From: Rhodoblastus sp963703385
Lineage (GTDB): Bacteria > Pseudomonadota > Alphaproteobacteria > Rhizobiales > Beijerinckiaceae
DNA: 64,000 nt
Direction: 5' to 3'
Assembly (NCBI GenBank): GCA_963703385.1
Contig: OY969816.1
Location: 2,666,001 to 2,730,000 of the forward strand
The stretch's first letter is position 1. Each line of letters starts with the position of its first letter. Shown here piece after piece: positions 44,761 through 53,195 of this stretch. A program made the position numbers and the translations under genes. Below the pieces are notes generated by a model, which saw only the letters and a program-made list of their open reading frames with translations, was not told where the DNA came from and searched no databases.

Positions 44761-46029
44761 TCAGCGCCAGTCGACGAGGTCGCGGACCTTTTGCGGCACG
44801 TAATTGTCCTTGAGAGAAAGAGAGGCGATGGCCTCGGCGGCATAAGCGTAGAAGCGGTCGAAACGCATCACATAGGACTGAAAGGGCCCGTAAAGCGGCA
44901 GAAACAGCGCCAGGCGCCAATAGTTGGGCCCTTCGGTGACGAGGGCCGCCGCGATGAAACAGGCAAGATCGAGCAAGAACATCGCAAAAGCGGCGACGAG
45001 GAGAAGGATCAGCCCGTCTTGGCCATAGGTCGCCAGCAACCAAGCCAGATAGAACGGGAAGAACATCGTCGGCAGAACGGTGAACAGGACGAAATCCCAT
45101 TGCTGCGCCGTTTCGCGCCATAGGATCGACGGCGCGAAAGGGTCGAACAGCCGGCGGTATTTGCGGAATCTCAGCCAGAACGCGTCGCGCTCCCAGCGAT
45201 TTCGTTGTCGCAACAGCGTGAACAGGTCGGCGGGAACGTCGGTATAGCAGATCGAGTGCCGGGCGAAGACGATTTTGCAGCCGCGCCGGCGTAGGCGCAT
45301 GGTAAAATCCAGATCCTCGCCGCCGCCGACGTCCATTCCACCGATCGCATCCCAGGCTGCGCGTCGAAACGCCCCGAACGCCCCCGAAACGCAGGCGACT
45401 TGATCGAGCGTTGCGGAAAACGTCTTGCCCAGCGAAATTGATATGAGATATTCGATGCCCTGGAGCGAGGCCGTCACCGAACTTGCCCAATTGCGCACCA
45501 GAATATTTCCTGAGACGGCGGCGATGGATGGATCGACGGCGAGCGGCCGCACCAGCTCCTCGATGGCGTTGGGCTCGAACGAACAATCGCAATCCGTGAC
45601 GATGAGGATGTCGCCGCGCGCCAGACGCGCCGCCATGTTGATCCCTGCCGCCTTGCCGCCGCGCAATTGCAGGCGCCCCACGGATTGCGCCAGCCCTTCG
45701 CTCTGCAGCCGCCGCATGATCGCGAAAGTGTCGTCGGTCGAACCGTCGTCGACGCAGACGATTTCAAATCGGTTGAAGGTCTGTTGTCGGAGCGATCTGA
45801 CGCATTTGGCGATGACCGCCTGCTCGTTGTGCCCGACGAGCAGGATCGAAATCGACGGCGTCGGCCCCAGCGGCCCGTACACTCGATGGTCGCGCAGCAG
45901 CAGCGCCGCAGCCGTGGTCTGGACGCCGATGAAATAACGAGGAACCTCGACCAAAAGAATGATCCAGAGCATCGCGAAAAGCGACCATTCCGGCATGGAG
46001 GTCAGGAGGCGCCAGGCGTCCGCTAACAC
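44761..46029 (-). CDS. Processive family-2 glycosyltransferase (polysaccharide synthase)
   Basis: A 422-residue inner-membrane GT2 enzyme. An N-terminal helix (about 13-30) precedes the catalytic domain: SILLVGHNEQAVIAKCVRSL, CVDDGSTDDT (UDP-sugar Asp), VTDCDCSF (the DxD), GGGEDLDFT (catalytic base region) and RQRNRWERDAFW (the QxxRW-type motif of processive enzymes). Three to four C-terminal helices form the export channel. This is the architecture of BcsA, Alg8 and hyaluronan synthases. The sugar specificity cannot be read. GTG 46029 has GGAG seven bases upstream and overlaps the previous gene by seven bases. Confidence 0.88.
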   Translation of the reverse strand: MLADAWRLLTSMPEWSLFAMLWIILLVEVPRYFIGVQTTAAALLLRDHRVYGPLGPTPSISILLVGHNEQAVIAKCVRSLRQQTFNRFEIVCVDDGSTDDTFAIMRRLQSEGLAQSVGRLQLRGGKAAGINMAARLARGDILIVTDCDCSFEPNAIEELVRPLAVDPSIAAVSGNILVRNWASSVTASLQGIEYLISISLGKTFSATLDQVACVSGAFGAFRRAAWDAIGGMDVGGGEDLDFTMRLRRRGCKIVFARHSICYTDVPADLFTLLRQRNRWERDAFWLRFRKYRRLFDPFAPSILWRETAQQWDFVLFTVLPTMFFPFYLAWLLATYGQDGLILLLVAAFAMFLLDLACFIAAALVTEGPNYWRLALFLPLYGPFQSYVMRFDRFYAYAAEAIASLSLKDNYVPQKVRDLVDWR

Positions 46030-47456
46030 AACAATTCTCCGGCTTTCGCGCCGCGCGCCCCTTCGCCGCCTATCCGCCGCATGTCCTCCAATGCGAAGAC
46101 CGCGAAATCGAGGTCAGGCGCGAGCGCAAGACGACCTTCCAAACGACGACGAATTTCCGGAATGGCGCATTCGACCTCCGGCTTGCTGTCGCCTTCGAGC
46201 AGCACCAGGAAATCCGGATGAGATTCAATGATTTCCGTTTCCGGCGTGAAACATTCGCGCATCAACTGGCCGAAGAAGGCGCAGGTTTCCTCCCAGGCGT
46301 GTCCCCCGGCGACCGTTCCCGGCGGCTTCCGCAAACGCGCGAGAAGAAAACAGAACGGCTGGCCGAGCGCGGTTTGTCGCGACGCGAATTCGTGGACCTT
46401 CGCGCCGACCGATCTGGCGGCGAATTCCGGGAGCGGCGCGGCGCCCGCGACGCATGCGCGCCCCGCTTCGGTCAGGTCGTAGGCGTCGATCGTTCGCGAG
46501 GCGGCGTCTTCGGCGCGGATGCGGGCGTTGCAATCGAGGCAGACAAAGCCCACTGTGGCGTCGGTGGAAACATGCCCGCAGGCGAGGCATAGGCAAGCCG
46601 ATCCCGGCCTGTCGTAGTCGAGGCTGAACTGTTTCAGCTTTTTCCGGCATTTCGGGCAGACAAGTTCGCCGCCGAGCCGAAAATCGCGCTCCAGCGCCTG
46701 ATGCGCGCAGGGAAAGTGATGAATCATCGGCTGTTCGGCGACATGGGCGCCGCCGCATCGAGCGCAATATTCCCGCACCGTCAAGCGCGCGGACTCGCAG
46801 TGCGGGCACACGCTGACCCTATCGAAAAATTGCCTGCGCATCAGCCCCAGATCCGCCAGCGTCGCGGCGTAAACCACCGCGCCCGGAACGGCGATCTCGT
46901 CATCGTAGACGAAGGTTGATCGCGAATGGATATCGCTTCTCGGCGCGAGCGCCCGATCCCGCACAAACAGTCGAGCAAGAAGTCTCATCCGAGGGTCGTC
47001 GCTTTCCAGCACGGCGCCCGGCAGCGAGCGCAAGCGTCGGACAACGGGCGCGAGCATGGTGATGGCGTCTTCCAGGCTGCGAGGCGAGAGCGCGCCGATC
47101 ATAACGTCTGCCCGCCGTTTGTCGGCCGTTAGTCCGCCGCGATTTGTCGCATCAATGACGGGGATGATAGCCGCTCGGCTTGCTCCGAGATAACGCGAAA
47201 GCAGGCAAGAGGCGTTGCTTTCCGTGAGCACGGCGATATCCGGCGGCGCGGCTGGGTCCCGGGTCAAGCGTTCCGCGGTCCGGCTTGCCGCCATGCGGCC
47301 GGAGGGAATCGCCACCAACTTGACGGCGCGCCCGTCGATCGTTGCGAAACGTCCGGCGATCGCCGGTTGGGGTGGAGCAGAGCCTTCGCCACACGAGTCA
47401 ATGGTCACCTTTGCGACCGTGATGCTCGAAGGCCGGACCGGCCAGTTCATGCTCAT
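46023..47456 (-). CDS. Zinc-ribbon TackOD1-like protein with degenerate GGDEF-like C-terminus
   Basis: A 477-residue predicted cytosolic protein. Residues about 65-150 look like a degenerate receiver-type fold (AAIIPVIDATNRGG; ADVMIGALSPRSLEDAITML). Residues about 215-310 hold many paired cysteines: CPHC (217-220), CARC (231-234), CPKC (267-270), CLCLAC (288-293) and CLDC (306-309), with HHFPCAH between. The pattern fits the zinc-ribbon output domain TackOD1. From about 355 the sequence resembles a GGDEF domain (QPFCFLLARLRK, DFLVLLEGDS) but the GGDEF active site itself is missing. ATG 47456 has GAGGG eight bases upstream. It heads the polysaccharide operon and is probably its regulator. Confidence 0.65.
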   Translation of the reverse strand: MSMNWPVRPSSITVAKVTIDSCGEGSAPPQPAIAGRFATIDGRAVKLVAIPSGRMAASRTAERLTRDPAAPPDIAVLTESNASCLLSRYLGASRAAIIPVIDATNRGGLTADKRRADVMIGALSPRSLEDAITMLAPVVRRLRSLPGAVLESDDPRMRLLARLFVRDRALAPRSDIHSRSTFVYDDEIAVPGAVVYAATLADLGLMRRQFFDRVSVCPHCESARLTVREYCARCGGAHVAEQPMIHHFPCAHQALERDFRLGGELVCPKCRKKLKQFSLDYDRPGSACLCLACGHVSTDATVGFVCLDCNARIRAEDAASRTIDAYDLTEAGRACVAGAAPLPEFAARSVGAKVHEFASRQTALGQPFCFLLARLRKPPGTVAGGHAWEETCAFFGQLMRECFTPETEIIESHPDFLVLLEGDSKPEVECAIPEIRRRLEGRLALAPDLDFAVFALEDMRRIGGEGARGAKAGELLC

Positions 47457-48295
47457 CGTCAAGCCCTCATGCGTCGCATTCGTGGCGAGCGGCAATTCAC
47501 CTCACCCCCCCATTCGTCAGTTGCTGCTGATATTCGGGGTGTCGTTTTGGTGTGGCGCAACTTGTCGTTGCACCCTTTGGCATGGAGCCAATGCGTGTTT
47601 TTGCGTACGTAATCTTCGAAGTTATTATGTATTTACAACTCAAATCGATTTATTGAGCGAGAACCTATAAGCTTACATCAATGATGTCGCGACAGAATGG
47701 TTAATATTCCCTATTGCGCCAGCTTGCGCAAGCTCTCTTTCTTGATCATTGGAGGTATGGTTCTACCAAAATAGGAGGAGCCGTCACTGTTGCGAATTGC
47801 CAAGGTCTCGAAAATCGAGCAGGCCGCTGAAATGGGATTTTTGACCAGCTCGAAATGGCCGCCCCGGCTGAACCACGGCAAGTCGGAGCACGCATTTTAA
47901 ACGGGTTGCGTCACCGGAATTTCGTGAGTTGAGCGGTTGAGGTCGAAAGCGGCGTCCACTCACGCGTTTTTCAGCAGCCCGCCAGGGATTGTTGTTTTCG
48001 AACAATCCGAATGTCGGCCGGTTTCGACAACAAGGGCCCCACGGTTCAGGGGTGCGCAATTTGGCCGTCACCGGTTCGGCCGCTGTCCATCGTGGAACTG
48101 CCCTTCGACCTGCTTCCGCCTTCCGCCCATCGGAGCCGATGAGGGGTCCAGGCGCGAATGACCGCCTTGGTCATCAGTGCGCGTTCGACTGCCCCCGGAA
48201 CGACCGCTGATGGCCTTGCTGCGGCTATTGGGAACAAAGCGCGAAAGACGCCTTCGGATCGAAACCCGAAAATCTCCGCGAAGCGCCGCCCCCTT
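47457..48295. other. Long non-coding region upstream of the polysaccharide operon
   Basis: About 840 bases without a convincing gene. The part at 47590-47770 is clearly AT-rich and contains a perfect 14-base palindrome AGCTTGCGCAAGCT (47721-47734) and ACATCA/TGATGT (47675-47680, 47682-47687). This should be promoter and operator DNA for the minus-strand operon. The part at 47755-48290 has normal GC and several short open frames in both directions, none with a good start. The phrase TTTTTCAGCAGCCCGCC near 47970-47985 resembles insertion-sequence ends. I read it as decayed DNA. Confidence 0.45.
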
Positions 48296-48742
48296 TCACT
48301 CTTCCCGGGCCTTCTGCGCCTCCCGAAAAGCCAGCGCCTTGTCGCCGATGTTCAGGCCTATCTGAAAACTTTCCGCGATGCGGTTGGCCCTGGCGACGAA
48401 GAAGCGCGCCCCTTCGGGCGGCAAAATGTCGCGGGCGGTGGCGGCGAAAAGTTCGAGCCAGGCCTTGAAATGCTCCGGCTCAAGCCCGAGCGTGGCGTGG
48501 GCCGGCAGCGGCCTTCCGCTGTAGCGCCCGGTGCGCAGGCCGATCTGCGACCAGAAATCGGTCAATTTGGCAAAATGCTCTTCCCAATGGCCGGCGAGTT
48601 TTTCCTCGAAAATCGGGCCGAGAGCTGAGTCGGCGCGGGCGCGGGTGTAGAATTCGCGCACCAGGCGCGCCATCATTTCCTCGGTCAGGCCGGGCGGGGG
48701 CTCTTCGAGATCGGCCGAGCGGATGGTGAGAGGATGGGGCAT
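48296..48742 (-). CDS. Group III truncated haemoglobin
   Basis: A 148-residue protein with the group III truncated globin layout: LVREFYTRARADSALGPIFEEKL, WEEHFAKLTDFWSQIGLRTGRYSGRPLPAHATL, FKAWLELFAATARDILPP. The proximal His is expected in LEPEHFKAWL. These small haem proteins bind oxygen or nitric oxide; roles in redox or nitrosative stress are proposed but not settled. ATG 48742 is used. It is divergent from the ACP gene, with about 210 bases between the starts. Confidence 0.88.
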   Translation of the reverse strand: MPHPLTIRSADLEEPPPGLTEEMMARLVREFYTRARADSALGPIFEEKLAGHWEEHFAKLTDFWSQIGLRTGRYSGRPLPAHATLGLEPEHFKAWLELFAATARDILPPEGARFFVARANRIAESFQIGLNIGDKALAFREAQKAREE

Positions 48743-48955
48743 CTTGCTGTCCTCGATGACGTATCCGGCGCGAGAACGCCGCAGGGCGCCGCGCCCCGAA
48801 AATTTGTTTTGGCGTTGGCTTGGACACTTTGCTACATGGAGGCGCGTCGGAATTCAATCAAGGAGGCCGGCGCCGCTCCTTGGCGGAATCGGAATCGGCC
48901 TTCGCGGCCGCCCGATCGCTCAAGGAACCCGCCGCATGCAATCAGGGGTGCGCCA

Positions 48956-49231
48956 GTGACTTCGGTTTCGAATGACCAGCAGGCGATGATCGACCAGATC
49001 CTCGACGTGATCGCCTCCGAGGGCATGATTCCTCGTGAAAACCTCAAAGACGACGCCACGATCGACGTCCTCGGCCTCAAATCGATCGATCTCGTGATGA
49101 TCCTGACCGCGATCGAAGAGAAATTCGACGTCTATATTCCGATGGACGGCTCCTTTCAGGACGCCAAGGATCTGAAGGACCTGGTCGAGGCCATCAGCGC
49201 CCATATTCTCAAGGAAACAGCCGCGAAATGA
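48956..49231 (+). CDS. Acyl carrier protein of a small ketosynthase cluster
   Basis: A 91-residue acidic ACP. The phosphopantetheine site is Ser43 in LGLKSIDLVMIL, where Lys replaces the usual Asp before the Ser. A following helix (LTAIEEKFDVYIP) is typical. GTG 48956 is chosen because AGGGG stands eight bases upstream. Its stop overlaps the ketosynthase start (ATGA). It carries the growing chain for the adjacent KAS and hot-dog proteins, and the arrangement recalls NodF-NodE. The product is unknown. Confidence 0.85.
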   Translation: MTSVSNDQQAMIDQILDVIASEGMIPRENLKDDATIDVLGLKSIDLVMILTAIEEKFDVYIPMDGSFQDAKDLKDLVEAISAHILKETAAK

Positions 49232-50448
49232 CCTCCCGACGCGTCGTCGTCACCGGCATGGGCGCCGTTTCGGCGGCTGGCGTCGGCGCGAACCTCCTCT
49301 GGGAAGCCGCGCGCGACGGAAAGCCCTGCATCGGCCCGCTGGAGGTGCGGCAGCCCTATGGCGGCCGGATCAAAATTTCCGCCCAGGTGCGCGATTTCGA
49401 CATCGCAGCTCGCGTCGGCCCCAAGCTCGCGCCTTTTTCCGACGCCTTCACCGCTTACGCTTTGGTCGCCGCCGACGAGGCGCTCGCCCAGGCCGGGATC
49501 GACCCCGAAGAGCGTCAGGGCGCCCGCTGCTCCGCTTTGCTCGGCGCCGGCATCGGCGGGATGAAGACCATCGACGACGGCCTTTACACCGTCTATGTCG
49601 AAAACAAGCGGCCGGAGATGCTGGCGGTCCCAAAGCTCATTCCGAGCGCCGGCCCGGCCACCCTCTCCTTGCGCTATGGCGCGACCGGGCCCTGTTTCGC
49701 GGTCGCCAGCGCCTGTTCCTCCGGCAGCCAGGCGATCGGGATCGCGGCGCAGATGATTCGTTCGCGCATGATCGACCGCGCCATCGTCGGCGGCTCGGAG
49801 GCGTGCGCCACCAATGGCGCGATGCGCGCGTGGGAAGGTTTGCGCGTCCTGACCCCCGATTTCTGCCGGCCTTTCGCGAAAAACCGCAATGGCATGGTGC
49901 TGGGCGAAGGCGCCGGCATGTTCGTGCTGGAGGCCGAGGACGTCGCCCTGGCGCGCGGCGCCGAGCCGCTGGCGGTCCTCGCCGGCTATGGCACCAACAG
50001 CGACGCGTTCGACCCCGTGCGTCCCGATGCGGCCTCGGGCGCCGCCTGCATGGCGATGGCCCTCAAGGACGCCGGCCTCGCGCCGGCCGACATCGATTAT
50101 GTCAACGCCCACGGCACCGCCACGGCGGCGAATGACGTGACCGAGGCGCAGGGCCTCAACATGGCCTTCGGCGCCCATTGCGATCATCTGCTCGTCTCCT
50201 CGACCAAGCCGGTCCATGGCCATGCGCTGGGCGCGGCCGGGGCGCTGGAGTTGATCATCTCCATCATGGCCTTGCGCGAACAGGTCGCGCCGCCCAATCT
50301 CAACACCGAGATCCAGGATCCGAACTGCCAGATCCGTCTCGTCGGGCCGCACGCGGTCAAAACGAAGATTCGCGCGGTTCTGTCCAATTCGCTGGCTTTC
50401 GGCGGCATCAACGCTTCGCTGATCGTCACGCCTTATCGAGCGGCCTGA
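49228..50448 (+). CDS. Beta-ketoacyl-ACP synthase (FabF/NodE-like)
   Basis: A 406-residue condensing enzyme of the KAS II type. The Cys-His-His triad is Cys163 (VASACSSGSQA), His295 (NAHGTATA) and His332 (HGHALGAAGA). A Cys-His-His set, as opposed to Cys-His-Asn, fits decarboxylative elongation. The blocks AWEGLRVLTPDFCRPF and GMVLGEGAGMFVLEAED resemble NodE. It is coupled to the ACP gene and lies six bases before the next hot-dog-type gene. Its likely job is a dedicated acyl chain, not bulk fatty acid synthesis, but no product is identifiable. Confidence 0.9.
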   Translation: MTSRRVVVTGMGAVSAAGVGANLLWEAARDGKPCIGPLEVRQPYGGRIKISAQVRDFDIAARVGPKLAPFSDAFTAYALVAADEALAQAGIDPEERQGARCSALLGAGIGGMKTIDDGLYTVYVENKRPEMLAVPKLIPSAGPATLSLRYGATGPCFAVASACSSGSQAIGIAAQMIRSRMIDRAIVGGSEACATNGAMRAWEGLRVLTPDFCRPFAKNRNGMVLGEGAGMFVLEAEDVALARGAEPLAVLAGYGTNSDAFDPVRPDAASGAACMAMALKDAGLAPADIDYVNAHGTATAANDVTEAQGLNMAFGAHCDHLLVSSTKPVHGHALGAAGALELIISIMALREQVAPPNLNTEIQDPNCQIRLVGPHAVKTKIRAVLSNSLAFGGINASLIVTPYRAA

Positions 50449-50453
50449 GCCCC

Positions 50454-50864
50454 ATGGCGTCGCTCGTGCAGCGCGCCGGCCCCTTGCGCGTCTGCGCGCA
50501 GGCCGACGTGGTGCGCGCCTTCCGCCGCGAGACCGGCTGGCGTGACGAGGACGGCCCGCCGCCGGCGAGCTTTCCCGTGGTGTGGATGCGGCTGCCGGAA
50601 ATCGGTGAGCCGATCCGCGCCGCCGCCCAGGAAATCGGGCTTCCCGTCCATGAGGCGCAGCATTTCGACTATGCCCGCCCGCTCGAAACCGGGCGCTGCT
50701 ACGACCTGTTGCTCGAAATGCGGCGCCAGAGCGATCCGATGCGGCTGATCGCCACGGCGGAAATTTTCGACCTGTCCGGCGCCTTTGTCGCGCGGGTGAC
50801 CTCCACCTTGCGGCTGATCGATCCGGCGACCGTCTCGCGCAAACCGCCGGAGGCCGGGTCATGA
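50454..50864 (+). CDS. Hot-dog-fold thioester dehydratase-like protein (first of a pair)
   Basis: A 136-residue protein with MaoC/hot-dog character: FPVVWMRLPEIGEPIRAAAQEIGLPVHEAQHFDYARPLETGRCYDLLLEMRR, then ATAEIFDLSGAFVARVTSTLRLI. It resembles the N-terminal half of two-domain hydratase/dehydratases, which usually lacks the catalytic His-Asp and pairs with the second half. It ends in an ATGA overlap with the MaoC gene that follows, consistent with a heterodimer. ATG 50454 is used. Confidence 0.72.
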   Translation: MASLVQRAGPLRVCAQADVVRAFRRETGWRDEDGPPPASFPVVWMRLPEIGEPIRAAAQEIGLPVHEAQHFDYARPLETGRCYDLLLEMRRQSDPMRLIATAEIFDLSGAFVARVTSTLRLIDPATVSRKPPEAGS

Positions 50865-51283
50865 CCGCGAACAGCGTCGCGCCGCGCGCCGGCGAAAAGC
50901 TTCCCGCCCGAGCCATCGGCCCGTTCTCGGCGCAAGACCTCGCCCGCTATGCCGAGGCCTCGGGCGACAGCAATCCCCTCCACCTCGACGCCGCCTTCGC
51001 GCGCGGGTTCGGCTTTCCCGCCTGCCCCGTCCACGGCATGCGGTTGTTGGCGGCTTTCGAGCCCCTGCTCGCCGAATGGCGGCCCGATCTTGCCGTGATC
51101 GACCTGCGCGGCCAGTTCCTGACCCCGATTCTCGAAGGCGAGACCGCCCTGCTGACCGCGCGCATCGCCAAGATCGAAACCGACGAGGCCGGTTTCGTCG
51201 CGGTGGCGCGGCTGATGGCCCAGACCGAACGCGGCGCCCCGGCCCTGATCGGCGAGGCCCGCCTCGTCCCGGCGCGGCGCTGA
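50861..51283 (+). CDS. MaoC-like dehydratase (second of a pair)
   Basis: A 140-residue MaoC-type (R)-specific hydratase. The signature is YAEASGDSNPLHLDAAFARGFGFPACPVHGM, in which the Asp of SGDSNP and the His of PLHLD are the expected catalytic pair. It would dehydrate or hydrate 3-hydroxyacyl chains on the cluster's ACP, together with the preceding hot-dog subunit. It is the last gene of the ACP-KAS-hot-dog-MaoC group; two hairpins follow it. Confidence 0.85.
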   Translation: MTANSVAPRAGEKLPARAIGPFSAQDLARYAEASGDSNPLHLDAAFARGFGFPACPVHGMRLLAAFEPLLAEWRPDLAVIDLRGQFLTPILEGETALLTARIAKIETDEAGFVAVARLMAQTERGAPALIGEARLVPARR

Positions 51284-51343
51284 CGCCTTCGACGAAGAGT
51301 CGCATGGACGCGCGGCGCTGTTTTGACTATCCAGAAGACAGAA

Positions 51344-51434
51344 CGCCATCGGCCCTTGGAACGGGCCGATGGCGTCCGCGCCGGCCGGCGCGGCGCCGGC
51401 TGACGCCGGCGGGCGCCCTTGCACCGGCAAGGGC
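51344..51434. repeat. Two hairpins between the MaoC gene and the NDUFA9-like gene
   Basis: CGCCATCGGCCC (51344-51355) pairs perfectly with GGGCCGATGGCG (51363-51374). GCCCTTGC (51415-51422) pairs with GCAAGGGC (51427-51434). The sequence GGGCCGATGG occurs in both, so the elements are related. The first may end the acyl cluster transcript, but there is no T-run. Confidence 0.7.
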
Positions 51435-51473
51435 CGATGGTGTAACCCCCGCCCGAACCGGAGGCCTGACCCG

Positions 51474-52478
51474 ATGACCGAATTTGACCCCAGCGATCGC
51501 ATTGTCACCGTCTTCGGCGGCTCCGGCTTCGTCGGCCGCCATCTCGTCCGGGCGCTGGCGCGCGACAATTGGCGGGTGCGGGTCGCGACGCGGCGCCCCG
51601 ACCTCGCCTTCCACCTCCAGCCGCTCGGCCGCGTCGGCCAGGTCAACGCGGTCCAGGCCAATGTCCGCTATCCGGACTCGCTCGCCGCCGCGCTGCGCGG
51701 AGCCGACGCGGCGGTCAATCTGGTCGGCATTCTCGCCCCCTGGGGCAAGCAGACTTTCGACTCCGTCCAGGCCGAAGGGGCCGGCGCGGTCGCCAGGGCC
51801 GTGGCTGAAGCCGGGCTGACCAACTTTGTCCATATGTCGGCGATCGGCGCCGACGCGCGGTCGCATTCGGCCTATGCCCGCACCAAGGCCCAGGGCGAGG
51901 CCGCCGTGCTCGCCGCCGCGCCACGCGCCAGGATCCTGCGCCCCTCGGTGGTTTTCGGCCCCGAGGACCAGTTCTTCAACCGTTTCGCCGCCATGGCGCG
52001 GCTGACGCCCGCCTTGCCGCTGATCGGCGGCGGCAAGACGAAAATGCAGCCGGTTTATGTCGGCGATGTCGCCGAGGCCGGCGCCCGCCTGCTGCGCGGC
52101 GCGGGCCAGGACGGCGCGACTTATGAACTTGGCGGGCCGGCGGTCCGCACCATGAAGGAATTGCTGGACTATGTGCTGGCGACGATCCAGCGCCGGCGCC
52201 TGCTCGCGCCCCTGCCCTTCTCCGTCGCCGCGCCGCTGGGCTCCGTGATCTCGGCCGTCAATAAATTATTGCTCGGCTTGCTGCCGGAGGAATTCGTTTT
52301 CACCGCCGATCAGGTCGAGTTGCTGAAGCACGACAATGTCGTCTCGGCGGAGGCCGCCGCCCAGGGCCGCACCCTGTCCGGACTGGGAATTGCGCCGGAA
52401 TCGTTCGAGGCGATCGTTCCGACCTATCTCTACCGCTTCCGCAAGACCGGCCAATATGCCGATCAGCGCCTGGCTTGA
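51474..52478 (+). CDS. NAD(P)-binding oxidoreductase related to complex I subunit NDUFA9
   Basis: A 334-residue extended short-chain dehydrogenase-like protein. The Rossmann motif is VTVFGGSGFVGRHLVRAL (about residues 10-27). NLVGIL, FVHMSAIGADARSHSAYARTKAQGE, ILRPSVVFGPEDQFFNRF and MQPVYVGDVAEA are the usual blocks of the NDUFA9/atypical SDR group. In Alphaproteobacteria such proteins are annotated as complex I associated, but a catalytic role is not established. ATG 51474 has GGAGG about nine bases before it. Confidence 0.85.
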   Translation: MTEFDPSDRIVTVFGGSGFVGRHLVRALARDNWRVRVATRRPDLAFHLQPLGRVGQVNAVQANVRYPDSLAAALRGADAAVNLVGILAPWGKQTFDSVQAEGAGAVARAVAEAGLTNFVHMSAIGADARSHSAYARTKAQGEAAVLAAAPRARILRPSVVFGPEDQFFNRFAAMARLTPALPLIGGGKTKMQPVYVGDVAEAGARLLRGAGQDGATYELGGPAVRTMKELLDYVLATIQRRRLLAPLPFSVAAPLGSVISAVNKLLLGLLPEEFVFTADQVELLKHDNVVSAEAAAQGRTLSGLGIAPESFEAIVPTYLYRFRKTGQYADQRLA

Positions 52479-52482
52479 TCTT

Positions 52483-53169
52483 TCACACGCCTGAACGCGC
52501 GGCGAGTCTCTTGTAAAGCCGCGCCATCAGACCGACGCCGAACAAAGGCGTCAGCAGGTTGAGCACGGGCGTGGCGACAAAGAGCGCGATCAGAAGGCCA
52601 GCGGCGAAAATCGTCACGCGATTGGCGCGGCGCAGGTCGCGCGCCGCTTCGAGCGGCAGGAAACGCATCGCCGCGAGCTGGAAATATTCCCGCCCGAACA
52701 GATAGGCGTTGGCGACCACGAAGATCAGGGCGTTGACGCCGGGCAGAAGCCACAAGGCGAAGGCGAGGAGATTGATCAGAAGCGCCACGGCGGAAAATTT
52801 TAGCGCCAGAACCATCGAGGCGAGCGCCGGAACAGCCTGCCCGCGCCGCCCGTCGGCATAGAGTCTCGCCTCGACGTGATCGGCGAGTTCGTCGAGGAAA
52901 AAGCCGGCGACGAGCAAGGCGACGGGCGCGATCAGAAAGATCAGGCCGATGAAGAGTCCCAGCCCCGCCGCAATCTCGACGATGGTCTTGAGCCAGAGCG
53001 CGCCGGCGAACCAATGCGCGCCGCCGGTCGTCGCCCAAATCGCGAGGCGCTCCAGCCCCAGCCATGACATAAAGAGCAGCGCCAGGGTCAGGCCGAGCGA
53101 CTTGAGGAGCACGTCGCGAAAGGGCGGCGTGAACATGTCGCGGAGGCTGGCCACGGCGTCGTCGATCAT
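52483..53169 (-). CDS. EI24/CysZ-like inner-membrane protein
   Basis: A 228-residue protein with four to five hydrophobic segments (VLLKSLGLTLALLFMSWLGL; IVEIAAGLGLFIGLIFLIAPVALLVAGFF; FSAVALLINLLAFALWLLPG; IFAAGLLIALFVATPVLNLL). The pattern and the PGVNALIFVVANAYLFGREYFQLAAMR block match the EI24/CysZ family, linked in E. coli to sulfate uptake. No cys genes are nearby, so the substrate is open. ATG 53169 is preferred over TTG 53199. Confidence 0.78.
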   Translation of the reverse strand: MIDDAVASLRDMFTPPFRDVLLKSLGLTLALLFMSWLGLERLAIWATTGGAHWFAGALWLKTIVEIAAGLGLFIGLIFLIAPVALLVAGFFLDELADHVEARLYADGRRGQAVPALASMVLALKFSAVALLINLLAFALWLLPGVNALIFVVANAYLFGREYFQLAAMRFLPLEAARDLRRANRVTIFAAGLLIALFVATPVLNLLTPLFGVGLMARLYKRLAARSGV

Positions 53170-53195
53170 GGAGGTGCCTGAAAAATGAAAGCCGC

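Noticed and set aside
47784..48237. Small minus-strand reading frames (95 and 63 codons) upstream of the polysaccharide operon
   Set aside because: They lack ribosome binding sites and domain-like sequence and look like decayed or repeated DNA.
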